43,769 nt of DNA, taken from a virus. The DNA lies in the IMG/VR virus record IMGVR_UViG_3300046694_000231, positions 1-43,769 of that record, one strand, 5' to 3'. Below are positions 37,351 through 43,769 of this stretch, one piece after another (within the stretch, counting starts at the first letter, position 1; the number at the start of each line of letters is the position of its first letter). The notes under the pieces were generated by a model that worked only from the letters and a program-made list of their open reading frames with translations, had not been told where the DNA came from and did not search any database. The translations under genes and the position numbers were made by a program.

Positions 37351-38126
37351 CGACCAAACCACGAATCGTCTGCCAGTTCAGCTGCGGCGCCGCATCGGCG
37401 GTGGCCACCATGCTTGCGGTGGCCGAATACGGATCAACGCACGACGTGCAAATCGTGAATGCATTCCTGGCGAACGAGCACGCCGATAACCGCCGCTTCC
37501 TAGAAGACTGTCAGGATTGGTTTGGGCGGCCCATCACCGTCTTGGCCGACGAAAAATACGGCGCCGATATCACTCAGGTTTTTCGCCGCGAGCGATACAT
37601 GAAGGGCCAGCATGGCGCCCCGTGTTCCAAGCTGTTGAAGCGCCGACTTCTGGACACTTGGAAGCAACCCGGCGACGTGATGGTCTTCGGATACACAGTT
37701 GAAGAGGTTGATCGTCTGGATGACTTCCGCCAACGCAATCCCGACCGCCCAGTGATCGCGCCGCTCATTGAGCGCAGCTTAGGAAAAGAGGATTGCAAGG
37801 CCATGATCCTGCGCGCAGGTATCGAGCTGCCTTTCATTTATCGAATGGGGTATCACAACGCCAACTGCATTGGCTGCGTGAAGGGCGGTGAAGGCTACTG
37901 GCGGGCCGTTCGTGAAGACTTTCCCGAACAGTTCGAAGAGCGGTGCAAGGTTCAAGATGAGCTTGGGGAAGGGTCGTGGTTCCTGCGCTATCGGTCAGGG
38001 CCGAAGAGCGGGCAGCGCTTCCCACTCCGTGATTTGCCCGAGGGTGAGGCGCGCCGAAACGAGGCGCTGCCCTCCTGCTCATTCTTCTGTGAGATGGCCG
38101 AAGCCGACATCATCGCTGTGCAATAA
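37347..38126 (+). CDS. PP-loop (PAPS-reductase-like) protein, four-cysteine type
   Basis: The protein has 259 residues from the ATG overlapping the methyltransferase stop. The ATP-binding PP-loop is FSCGAAS (residues 11-17), a variant of SGGxDS. Cys92 (HGAPCSKLLKRR), Cys173 and Cys176 (NCIGCVKGG) and two more near 243-247 (PSCSFFCEM) could hold an iron-sulfur cluster, as in DndC and some PAPS reductases and tRNA thiolases. The usual role of this fold is to adenylate a substrate before sulfur or nitrogen transfer. Coupling to a DNA methyltransferase suggests a nucleic-acid-modification step. Its substrate is unknown. Confidence 0.85.
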   Translation: MTTKPRIVCQFSCGAASAVATMLAVAEYGSTHDVQIVNAFLANEHADNRRFLEDCQDWFGRPITVLADEKYGADITQVFRRERYMKGQHGAPCSKLLKRRLLDTWKQPGDVMVFGYTVEEVDRLDDFRQRNPDRPVIAPLIERSLGKEDCKAMILRAGIELPFIYRMGYHNANCIGCVKGGEGYWRAVREDFPEQFEERCKVQDELGEGSWFLRYRSGPKSGQRFPLRDLPEGEARRNEALPSCSFFCEMAEADIIAVQ

Positions 38127-38179
38127 CCAACCCTCCCCGGCACTTCCTTGCCCGATGCGGCCGGGTGGGTTAGATGGTG

Positions 38180-38644
38180 CTACTCAAAGAATACGTCGTT
38201 TGCATCGTAGCCGTTCATGATGGAGTGGGATTCGCTCGGGCAGTTAGAGTGCCCTACCAATCCTTTCCAGAAGTCATCGCCAAACCACTCCAGCAAACGG
38301 AAATATCGGCAGCAGTGGATGAGCTCCATCCGGTCCCAGGAATACTCACCACCACTTCCTCGAACGTCGTAATGATCTTCCAATTCATAAAACGTGATGG
38401 TCTTGTTCTCAAGATTCAACGAGTCCAGAAACTGCGCAAGTGAATCGATTTTTTCTTCTCGAATCGCAAAGCAATGCTCGTACGGGCGATGCCATTCAGC
38501 ACCGTTCGAACCAACAGGAAAAAGATCGTGGGCCCAGGCGTATGCATAAGCAGGCGTGAAGCTCCTAGTTGCACTTTCATCAGTAAATCGAGAAAGAATT
38601 AAAAATTTCTGCTGGTTGTAGAGCATCTGGTCTGTGCTGGGCAT
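38180..38644 (-). CDS. Moron: minus-strand protein of unknown function
   Basis: The protein has 154 residues from MPSTDQMLYNQQKFLILSRF, with a strong AAGGAG ribosome site; longer frames lack one. It is acidic, without membrane segments, with several Trp, Tyr and His residues (EWHRPYEHCFAIREEKIDSL, RYFRLLEWFGDDFWKGLVGH). The gene is visibly more AT-rich than its neighbours and runs against the pL operon, both signs of recent gain as an independently expressed moron. I do not recognise it. Confidence 0.75.
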   Translation of the reverse strand: MPSTDQMLYNQQKFLILSRFTDESATRSFTPAYAYAWAHDLFPVGSNGAEWHRPYEHCFAIREEKIDSLAQFLDSLNLENKTITFYELEDHYDVRGSGGEYSWDRMELIHCCRYFRLLEWFGDDFWKGLVGHSNCPSESHSIMNGYDANDVFFE

Positions 38645-38732
38645 TTCTGACTCTCCTTGTACCGGCTCCATGCCGGGCGCCATAACCAATACCCCATTAC
38701 CCACTGTCACGCCACCCTGGCGAGGTATCCCC

Positions 38733-39305
38733 ATGTCAGACAATCAGCCCAACCCGGTAAAGGTTGAAAAATCGCTGGCCACCAAGGTGGTCATCACCGG
38801 GGCGCCATCCCTCGACCCCATCACTGTCTTTATCGAGGACTTCGAGCCGGGCAAAGGGAAAATCACGATCAGCATCTACGGCCAAAGCTGGACGTCGTAC
38901 TGGGGCGGAATGAGCGGCCAGGACGTAGCCACGTTCATCAACTGGTGCAACGCCGACTACCTGGCAGGATGCCTCGCGCCGATGATGAACAGCAGAAAGT
39001 TCGATGCAGAAGTGCTCGCCGCGAAAGCGAAGAAAAAGATCATCGAAAGGCGACGCGGCCGGTGTCTGGATTTCGACTCTCTGGAGAAAGAACAGGCACG
39101 GGAGCTCTTCGACGGGGCCGACCACTTTGTTGGCCATGACACCCCCTACACCCTGGACGACGACACCATGTCGGCAATCTACGGGGATGACTGGCGCTAC
39201 TACCTCAGCTTCGACAACGCACCCAATCCCGAATACGACTACCTCTGCCGCGTCATAAAGGCAGTGCAGTCGGCATTGAAAAAACCAGAGGCTGCAGCAG
39301 CATGA
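38733..39305 (+). CDS. Early phage protein, unknown
   Basis: The protein has 190 residues from the ATG at 38733 with GAGG upstream. A beta-rich N-terminal half (TKVVITGAPSLDPITVFIED, then GKITISIYGQSWTSYWGGM) is followed by a helical C-terminal half with acidic and basic stretches. The GGMSGQDVATFINWC and GDDWRYYLSFDNAP segments suggest a compact fold common in Pseudomonas phages. Function not known. The stop overlaps the next start (ATGA). Confidence 0.75.
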   Translation: MSDNQPNPVKVEKSLATKVVITGAPSLDPITVFIEDFEPGKGKITISIYGQSWTSYWGGMSGQDVATFINWCNADYLAGCLAPMMNSRKFDAEVLAAKAKKKIIERRRGRCLDFDSLEKEQARELFDGADHFVGHDTPYTLDDDTMSAIYGDDWRYYLSFDNAPNPEYDYLCRVIKAVQSALKKPEAAAA

Positions 39306-39622
39306 AGCGCATCTACCTCAGCGGCCCTATGACCGGCCTGCCCGACGAAAACTACCCAGCCTTCAACGCCGAAGCCGCCCGTCTACGTGCCTTGGGCTAC
39401 GACGTGGTGAACCCTGCCGAGAACCCGCCGCAAGCATCCTGGGTTGAGTACATGCGCCAGGACATCCCGCAGCTGCTCACCTGCGACACCCTGGCCCTGC
39501 TCCCGGCCTGGCACAACTCCAAGGGTGCCAAGCTTGAGCACCACATTGCCGCCCAGCTCGGCATCCTCAAGGTAAGTGTCCACCAGATACAAGAACCAGC
39601 CATACAGGCGGTGCCGGCATGA
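39302..39622 (+). CDS. DUF4406 protein (nucleoside deoxyribosyltransferase-like)
   Basis: The protein has 106 residues. MKRIYLSGPMTGLPDENYPA, GYDVVNPAE, QDIPQLLTCDTLALLPAWHN and SKGAKLEHHIAAQLG form the DUF4406 pattern, related to nucleoside 2-deoxyribosyltransferases (SGPM phosphate loop, central Asp, SxGxxxE). Phage versions are thought to act on nucleotides or NAD-like compounds, but no substrate is proven. It is part of a run of coupled genes with ATGA overlaps. Confidence 0.88.
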   Translation: MKRIYLSGPMTGLPDENYPAFNAEAARLRALGYDVVNPAENPPQASWVEYMRQDIPQLLTCDTLALLPAWHNSKGAKLEHHIAAQLGILKVSVHQIQEPAIQAVPA

Positions 39623-39864
39623 GCAAACCAAGAGTGCGCACCAGTACCGGTGCAAAGGTACAGCTAACCATCGAGCTGACAGGGCTCGGCAGCTGGGGCC
39701 CGGACTGCAAGCTGGAGCAGGTCTACGACCAAGCGCGGGAAGCGGCAATCAACAGGATTAGCAAGGCGCTGGCCACGAAGGACGGCCAGCGCGCCACCGA
39801 TGCCCGGATCATTGGCCCCGTTGTGGTGACCGCCATCACTACCGACATGGAGCGCCGCGGATGA
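39619..39864 (+). CDS. Small early protein, unknown
   Basis: The protein has 81 residues. The opening SKPRVRTSTGAKVQLTIELT is followed by one helix (QVYDQAREAAINRISKALAT) and a final strand (ARIIGPVVVTAITTDMERR), an alpha/beta mini-domain. It is translationally coupled on both sides (ATGA). I do not recognise the family. Confidence 0.7.
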   Translation: MSKPRVRTSTGAKVQLTIELTGLGSWGPDCKLEQVYDQAREAAINRISKALATKDGQRATDARIIGPVVVTAITTDMERRG

Positions 39865-40298
39865 GCCTGCCCTACGAGAACGCCACCAGCGGCGATAAAG
39901 CCTTCGCCGAAATCCAGAAGATCCTCGGACGGTTCGGCTGCGACAACTACGGGATCATGCACAAGGCGAAGGAGCAGGTAACCCTGGTGCAGTTCGAGCA
40001 CCGCGGGCGCACCGTGTCGCTGCCCGGTCACTGGGGCGGCTATGCCACCGCCTGGCTGAAGGAGCACCCGCACAGCAGCCGCATGCGCTCGACGGTGGCC
40101 GAGCACCGGCAGAAAGCGGCCGACATCGCGCAGATTGCGGTCTGCTCACTGCTGCGGGACTGGGTGAAAGCCCAGGTCACCGCCGTGGAATGCCAGCTGA
40201 TGACCTTCGAAGAGGTGTTCATGCCTCACATGCTGCTGCCCGATGGAAGTCGGCTGGTTGAGCACGCGACCAAGCTGCTTCCGCCACCACAGCCCTAA
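39861..40298 (+). CDS. Early phage protein, unknown
   Basis: The protein has 145 residues. It has FAEIQKILGRFGCDNYGIMH and VTLVQFEHRGRTVSLPGHWG, then helices to the end. The pattern resembles a widely distributed Pseudomonas phage protein whose function is unknown. The start overlaps the previous stop (ATGA). The end overlaps a small minus-strand gene by four bases. Confidence 0.75.
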   Translation: MSLPYENATSGDKAFAEIQKILGRFGCDNYGIMHKAKEQVTLVQFEHRGRTVSLPGHWGGYATAWLKEHPHSSRMRSTVAEHRQKAADIAQIAVCSLLRDWVKAQVTAVECQLMTFEEVFMPHMLLPDGSRLVEHATKLLPPPQP

Positions 40299-40465
40299 CG
40301 CTTCGGCGGATGTTCCTTCAGCGCCCGGTTCACCAGGTCCTGAACTTCGCGCGCGTTCGCTCGGCGCTTCTGCTCTAGAGCTTGCTCGAGCGGGTGAGGC
40401 TTACGCTCAGGCTCAGGCGCATATTCCGGATGGTCTTCGAAGAATTCGTGCCAGTCATCACCCAT
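40295..40465 (-). CDS. Small minus-strand protein, 56 residues
   Basis: Read from an ATG at 40463-40465 with an AAGGAAAG ribosome site about six bases before it. The protein (GDDWHEFFEDHPEYAPEPE, then LEQALEQKRRANAREVQDLV) has an acidic, aromatic start and a basic helical end. A longer in-frame start at 40543 has no ribosome site. It fills the gap between two plus-strand genes. Antisense reading of the operon makes it moron-like. It could also be a chance frame. Confidence 0.5.
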   Translation of the reverse strand: MGDDWHEFFEDHPEYAPEPERKPHPLEQALEQKRRANAREVQDLVNRALKEHPPKR

Positions 40466-40580
40466 TTCACTTTCCTTGTAGTCGAGGTTGGAGCCCTGAA
40501 GTAGAGCCCAGCCTTCCAGAAAACGAAACCCCCACTTATCCAATCAACTGCCGGCACTGGCCGGCGGTAAGGACGAAGTC

Positions 40581-41258
40581 ATGTCTCAAACTCAGCAAAT
40601 CGCACTGATCGATACGCCAGCAGTTCAGCCAGTAATTCTGATCGAAGCCGCCCCGGTGGCGCGCGGGGAGCATGGCGAGTGGATTCATCCAGACATGCCC
40701 AACTTCGAAGACGAGGACATGGCACCGGTGTATCAGTGGCTGGCCGAACAGCAGTTGATCGTGAAGCAGGTGGAGATGGATGGGGACGCGCCACAGGAAC
40801 TGGCCGAGCGTTTCTTCGAGGCAGGCCAACCGGATTTCAGCTACTGGGAGCCCAGCAAGCCAACCGGAGACGGCTGGTTCATGCTCTCTATCCACGACAC
40901 CGAAGATGGCCCTTGCTGCTGGTGGGCGCGGCGTTTCAGCATGCTCACCCACCTGGAACGGCAGCGGGCATGGTCGGAAAAGACCTTTGGCCCCGGCGCG
41001 CGCACCGCCGGTGTGTGCGACCACATCCGCAAAGAACTGAAGGAAATCGAGGCGGCGCCACACGACATTAGCGAATGGATCGACGTTGCCATTCTGGCCC
41101 TGGACGGCGCCTGGCGCGCCGGCGCAACACCGCAGCAGATCGTAAGCGCCCTGGTGGCGAAGCAGTTGAAGAACGAGTCACGCACCTGGCCGGACTGGCG
41201 CACCGCTGACCCAAGCAAGGCCATTGAACACGACCGTTCGAAGGACGCGGCGCTATGA
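40581..41258 (+). CDS. DUF550 / dATP-dGTP pyrophosphohydrolase-like (MazG-like) protein
   Basis: The protein has 225 residues. An N-terminal half of unknown fold (PVYQWLAEQQLIVKQVEMDG, EDGPCCWWARRF) is followed by the DUF550 core: LERQRAWSEKTFGPGARTAG, DHIRKELKEIEAAPHDISEW and DVAILALDGAWRAGATPQQI. The ExxE and DxxxxxxD residues are MazG-like metal ligands. It may clear damaged or unwanted purine dNTPs during phage replication. It has an acceptable ribosome site (aagg) before the ATG. Confidence 0.85.
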   Translation: MSQTQQIALIDTPAVQPVILIEAAPVARGEHGEWIHPDMPNFEDEDMAPVYQWLAEQQLIVKQVEMDGDAPQELAERFFEAGQPDFSYWEPSKPTGDGWFMLSIHDTEDGPCCWWARRFSMLTHLERQRAWSEKTFGPGARTAGVCDHIRKELKEIEAAPHDISEWIDVAILALDGAWRAGATPQQIVSALVAKQLKNESRTWPDWRTADPSKAIEHDRSKDAAL

Positions 41259-41581
41259 AGGTCGGGCGCGCAAGTACGCAGGATCTGGAAATAGCCAATC
41301 AAATCGCGAGCTGCCTCGATCAGCTGATCGACGGTTACGTACCCGAGTCTATGACCAGCGGTGACGACTTCGAATGGCTCGATGTAGACGACGCCGAGCA
41401 GTGCCAGAGCGTCCTGCTCAAGATGATTGAAATAGCCAAGGGCGGGAGCATGGGCCGGGCAACCTTTGGCATGGCGGTGCTGCTGGATCCTCGCAACGAA
41501 ATCATGGACCCAAACGACGACTGCCTGGCGCTACACCCGAAGCTGGCCAGCCTGTTGAACAACCTCGCTCCAACTCCTTAA
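41255..41581 (+). CDS. Early phage protein, unknown
   Basis: The protein has 108 residues, acidic and helical (EIANQIASCLDQLIDGYVPE, DVDDAEQCQSVLLKMIEIA), with a short loop GRATFGMAVLLDPRNEIMDP. The start overlaps the DUF550 gene stop (ATGA). The composition recalls small partner proteins of nucleotide enzymes, but I do not recognise the family. Confidence 0.75.
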   Translation: MKVGRASTQDLEIANQIASCLDQLIDGYVPESMTSGDDFEWLDVDDAEQCQSVLLKMIEIAKGGSMGRATFGMAVLLDPRNEIMDPNDDCLALHPKLASLLNNLAPTP

Positions 41582-41629
41582 CCCCCACTCCCCTACAGCC
41601 TGCCGGTGATCGGCGGGCGGAGCATTGCC

Positions 41630-42175
41630 ATGAGCATTCACCTCAAAGGGCACGACCTGAACCAGCGCCAACTGGATGCCATCCTGCCCGTTATGAACGA
41701 CCTGATGCAGGGCAAAGTTAGCCAGAAGAAATTCGAGGCCGCCTGCGAAAAGGCCATGGAGGCTGCCGGCTGCCCGCTCGGCTACGACACAACCATGCCT
41801 GGCGCGGAGGCAACGGTGACGGAACGCGCCGCCAAGTGGCTTCTGGACGGCCAGGTGGGCATGTCATCCCGCGCCATCTATTGCCACATGACCGGAAACG
41901 AGGACAAGCGCTGGAGCTATCCATCCGACCCTGACGACCTGAACCGCTGCCTTCTGCTGCTGGACCTTATTCCGGAATGGAAAGAGCGGATGGGCGAGAT
42001 GGCCGCCCGCGGCACCGCCTGGGCAGGATTGGCAGTTCGCTGGGAAGAGCTGTCGGCGACCTTCCTTGATGAGGTAGGCCTGGGCTGGAGCAAAGCCAAG
42101 TCAGCCCCGAAAACCTTTGCCCTCATGAAGCAGCTGATCGGAGAAGAACCAGCGTTCCGCCGCTTCAGCCTGTAA
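41630..42175 (+). CDS. Early phage protein, unknown
   Basis: The protein has 181 residues from the ATG at 41630 with a GGAG ribosome site. It has SIHLKGHDLNQRQLDAILPV, GKVSQKKFEAACEKAMEAAG, a helix-turn-helix-like segment (KWLLDGQVGMSSRAIYCHMT, about 76-95) and PDDLNRCLLLLDLIPEWKER. The last resembles the helical end of proteins that sit before excisionase genes in Pseudomonas phages. A DNA-binding role is possible. Confidence 0.7.
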   Translation: MSIHLKGHDLNQRQLDAILPVMNDLMQGKVSQKKFEAACEKAMEAAGCPLGYDTTMPGAEATVTERAAKWLLDGQVGMSSRAIYCHMTGNEDKRWSYPSDPDDLNRCLLLLDLIPEWKERMGEMAARGTAWAGLAVRWEELSATFLDEVGLGWSKAKSAPKTFALMKQLIGEEPAFRRFSL

Positions 42176-42218
42176 CCCTTCCCCACCTTCTGCCGCCATC
42201 GGGCGGCATGGAGCACCC

Positions 42219-42425
42219 ATGAGCGCAGCACAAGTGCTTGAGTTCGATGAACTGCAGCGCATCACCGGCTACAGTCGTCGTTCCGATGTTGAGCGCACCC
42301 TGCGCTCGCAAGGCATCAAAATCTTCCTGGGGCGCAAAGGCCCCTGGACCACCATTGATCTGGTCAACCAGGCGGGCGGCATCAAAGCCGACACCGTGGA
42401 GAAATACGAGGCCGATATTGTATGA
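42219..42425 (+). CDS. DUF4224 excisionase-like protein
   Basis: The protein has 68 residues. EFDELQRITGYSRRSDVERT, then LRSQGIKIFLGRKGPWTTID is the DUF4224 pattern, a short winged-helix-like domain usually found beside tyrosine integrases. It probably acts as a recombination directionality factor for excision. The stop overlaps the integrase start (ATGA), so both are made together. Confidence 0.8.
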   Translation: MSAAQVLEFDELQRITGYSRRSDVERTLRSQGIKIFLGRKGPWTTIDLVNQAGGIKADTVEKYEADIV

Positions 42426-43570
42426 AGCGTGGCAGGAAGCGGCAGCACAATCCGAACATGCCCAGGCACATCGATCAGACCGCCCTGCCCCGTGATGTCT
42501 ACTTCGATCACCGCGGGAGCGGCATCTGGTACACCCTGTATTACAACGAGGCCGGCCGGCGCCAGCGCAAGAACCTGTGCGGTGCTGCCGTCACCCTTTC
42601 CGAGTTGCACCGAATAGTCGAAGAGCTGAACGGGGTAGACCGGGACAGCCTTCGTTTTCTGTGCGAGCAATTTCACGACAGCGACAACTTCAAGCGCCTT
42701 TCCGACAGCACGAAGGACGATTACACCTACTCGCGCGACGTGTTGCTGCAATACCCCACCAAGCTTCAGAAGCCGCTCGGCGACCTGGCCGTTAAGAAGT
42801 TCTCGCCGCCCCTGGTGCAGCGAATCGTTGACCAGATCGCCGCCGACGGCACGCCCTCCAAAGCTGCCCACGCCTTGCGCTACCTGCGCCGGGTAATGCA
42901 ATGGGGAAGAAACCGTGGCTTTGTCGACATCAACCCAGCCCTTGGCATTGAGGCGCCCCGCGAGCGTAAGCGCCGGCGTCTGCCTGGGCCGGCCGTCATG
43001 GATGCACTGATTGCGCGGGCGCAGGAAAAGGGGGCGCTGACCTCAGGCCGGCCGGGCGCGTGCTCGCCATATCTGTGGATCGTTATGGAAATCAGCTATC
43101 TCTGCCGCCTTCGAGGTATCGAGACGGTGACGCTCACCGACGCCAACGAGACAGCAGAAGGCCTGGTCACCAACCGACGGAAAGGCAGCCGGGACAACGT
43201 GGTGCGCTGGATGCCACGCCTCCGGGCGGCTGTGGATGCGGCAAAAGCTGGGCGCGCGACGACCTGGGATAAGAAGTCGGTGCCGGTGCCAATTCACGCA
43301 GATATGAGGCCGCTGATTGTGGCCTCGCATGGCGGGCCGCTGAAGAAGTCGAGCCTGGACACGGCCTGGCAGCGGTTCATCACCAACGCGATTGAAGAGG
43401 GGTTTATTACGGAAGATCAGCGATTCGGCCTGCACGACTTGAAACGCCGCGGCATCACCGACACACCTGGTACGAGAGCTGAAAAACAGGACGCTTCTGG
43501 CCACAGGTCCGAATCGATGATGGACGTTTATGACCACAGCAAACCGATGGTGGACCCATCAGCGGAGTGA
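42422..43570 (+). CDS. int: Tyrosine-recombinase integrase
   Basis: The protein has 382 residues. An N-terminal arm-type DNA-binding domain (about 1-70), a SAM-like core-binding domain (about 75-170) and a catalytic domain are present. The catalytic set is Arg231 (CRLRGIE), Lys254, His338 (LHDLKRRG), His361 (GHRS) and Tyr370 (DVYDHS). The usual HxxR is HxxK here, with Arg342 one residue later, a variant I have seen in related phage integrases. The gene lies 72 bases before the tRNA att site, with a pair of repeats between. Confidence 0.95.
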   Translation: MKRGRKRQHNPNMPRHIDQTALPRDVYFDHRGSGIWYTLYYNEAGRRQRKNLCGAAVTLSELHRIVEELNGVDRDSLRFLCEQFHDSDNFKRLSDSTKDDYTYSRDVLLQYPTKLQKPLGDLAVKKFSPPLVQRIVDQIAADGTPSKAAHALRYLRRVMQWGRNRGFVDINPALGIEAPRERKRRRLPGPAVMDALIARAQEKGALTSGRPGACSPYLWIVMEISYLCRLRGIETVTLTDANETAEGLVTNRRKGSRDNVVRWMPRLRAAVDAAKAGRATTWDKKSVPVPIHADMRPLIVASHGGPLKKSSLDTAWQRFITNAIEEGFITEDQRFGLHDLKRRGITDTPGTRAEKQDASGHRSESMMDVYDHSKPMVDPSAE

Positions 43571-43571
43571 T

Positions 43572-43592
43572 TTTAGTACGTGCTTTAGTACG
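43572..43592. repeat. Tandem 9-bp repeat beside att, 12-bp period
   Basis: TTTAGTACG occurs at 43572-43580 and 43584-43592. It lies between the integrase stop and the att core. Its 12-bp period and TT.GTAC core match the pair at 1597-1618. Probable integrase arm-type sites, from position and spacing. Confidence 0.5.
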
Positions 43593-43642
43593 CTTAGCCG
43601 GTATTCCGGGGTAACCGACAGGAGTGGAAGCCCCGAAATAAC

Positions 43643-43695
43643 TGGTGCCGTTGAGAGGAATCGAACCCCCGACCTCCTGATTACGAATCAGATGC
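43643..43695. repeat. att: att site, integrase-proximal (right) prophage end
   Basis: This is the second copy of the 53-bp repeat, forming the 3' part of the intact tRNA-Thr gene. Integration here rebuilds the tRNA, so the host keeps a working copy. The strand exchange point cannot be placed within the repeat. Confidence 0.95.
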
Positions 43696-43718
43696 TCTAC
43701 CGACTGAGCTACAACGGC
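43643..43718 (-). tRNA. tRNA-Thr (anticodon CGU)
   Basis: Reading the minus strand gives a full cloverleaf: seven-pair acceptor stem (GCCGTTG with CAACGGC), a D arm (GCTC..GAGC), an anticodon loop TTCGTAA with anticodon CGT, a T loop TTCGATT and an encoded CCA end. It reads ACG codons. Its 3' 53 bases are the phage attachment site. About 50 host bases follow at the window's right edge, with no recognisable feature. Confidence 0.95.
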
Positions 43719-43769
43719 GTGCCACCGATACTCTAGAACAGCGCCGGCGGTATTTGCCAACGCTGTGGT

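Larger units (their letters stand above)
971..43695. mobile_element. Complete siphovirus-type prophage in tRNA-Thr
   Basis: A 53-bp exact direct repeat bounds the element, so one unit is 42,672 bp. Inside lie all modules expected of a working temperate siphophage: integrase, CI/Cro switch, replication, Q, packaging, HK97-fold head, long non-contractile tail and lysis. I saw no obvious frameshift or stop in a core gene, apart from the expected programmed shift in the tail chaperone. The tape measure of 684 residues suggests a tail of roughly 100 nm, using the usual rule of about 0.15 nm per residue. Whether it can still be induced cannot be told from sequence alone. Confidence 0.95.

Noticed and set aside
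1-43769. CRISPR array or insertion sequence
   Set aside because: No regularly spaced repeats of 25-40 bases and no transposase gene with terminal inverted repeats were seen anywhere in the window.

Overview
The window is an almost complete siphovirus-type prophage of about 42.7 kb, with a little host flank on each side, in what is very probably a Pseudomonas genome of the fluorescens/putida type. The genus call rests on high GC content, on small proteins that resemble the Pseudomonas-restricted families DUF1652 and DUF1654, on a CsrA/RsmA-like protein, and on a gene order typical of Pseudomonas HK97-like temperate phages. The prophage sits in the 3' part of a tRNA-Thr(CGU) gene. A 53-bp segment of that tRNA is repeated exactly at both ends (971-1023 and 43643-43695), and the tyrosine integrase lies next to the copy that keeps the tRNA intact. 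The left flank (1-747, minus strand) holds pieces of another phage-like structural gene set, so this tRNA looks like a repeatedly used integration site.

Layout, left to right. 1140-3633 (+) is a leftmost accessory block. It includes a LexA-boxed operon that ends in a YedK/HMCES-type SRAP gene. 3634-25651 (-) is the late operon, read right to left in transcription order: two holin-like genes, HNH endonuclease, small and large terminase, portal, prohead protease, major capsid, connectors, tail completion, major tail, tail assembly chaperone with a -1 frameshift, tape measure, tail hub and fibre genes, GH19 endolysin, and overlapping Rz/Rz1 spanins. A zinc-ribbon membrane moron with its own terminator interrupts the tail genes (15406-16113). 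25814-30303 (-) is the pR operon: Cro-like repressor, a gene in the cII position, replication initiator, DnaC-like loader, Ref-like nuclease, DUF1064-like protein, and a Q-like antiterminator. Q is followed by a pR'-like promoter and two tandem terminators.

30304-32780 is the immunity region. Three evenly spaced operators lie between cro and cI and two more lie at 32739-32778, giving a lambda-like OR/OL layout. Between them are cI, a two-gene lysogeny-expressed candidate system (zinc ribbon plus coiled-coil membrane protein), and a LexA-boxed DUF1654-like gene on the opposite strand. 32780-43570 (+) is the pL operon. It starts with a boxA-like element and a long leader. Two near-identical leader hairpins follow, the second preceding a phage CsrA homologue that is only 58 codons long. 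After these come a 610-base stretch without a convincing gene, small early proteins, an orphan N4-cytosine-type DNA methyltransferase coupled to a PP-loop (PAPS-reductase-like) protein, a DUF4406 protein, a DUF550 dNTP-pyrophosphohydrolase-like protein, an excisionase-like protein, and the integrase. Three small minus-strand genes interrupt this operon and look like morons.

How the parts may work together (inference). CI with OR/OL keeps lysogeny. CI has the Ser/Lys dyad of S24 repressors but no Ala-Gly cleavage pair, while two small genes carry near-perfect LexA boxes, one of them next to OL. Induction may therefore run through a LexA-controlled antirepressor rather than through CI self-cleavage. 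After induction, pL and pR drive early genes under antitermination, and Q opens the late operon. No Red-type recombinase was found. The Ref-like nuclease and the SRAP protein tie the phage to host RecA and SOS functions.
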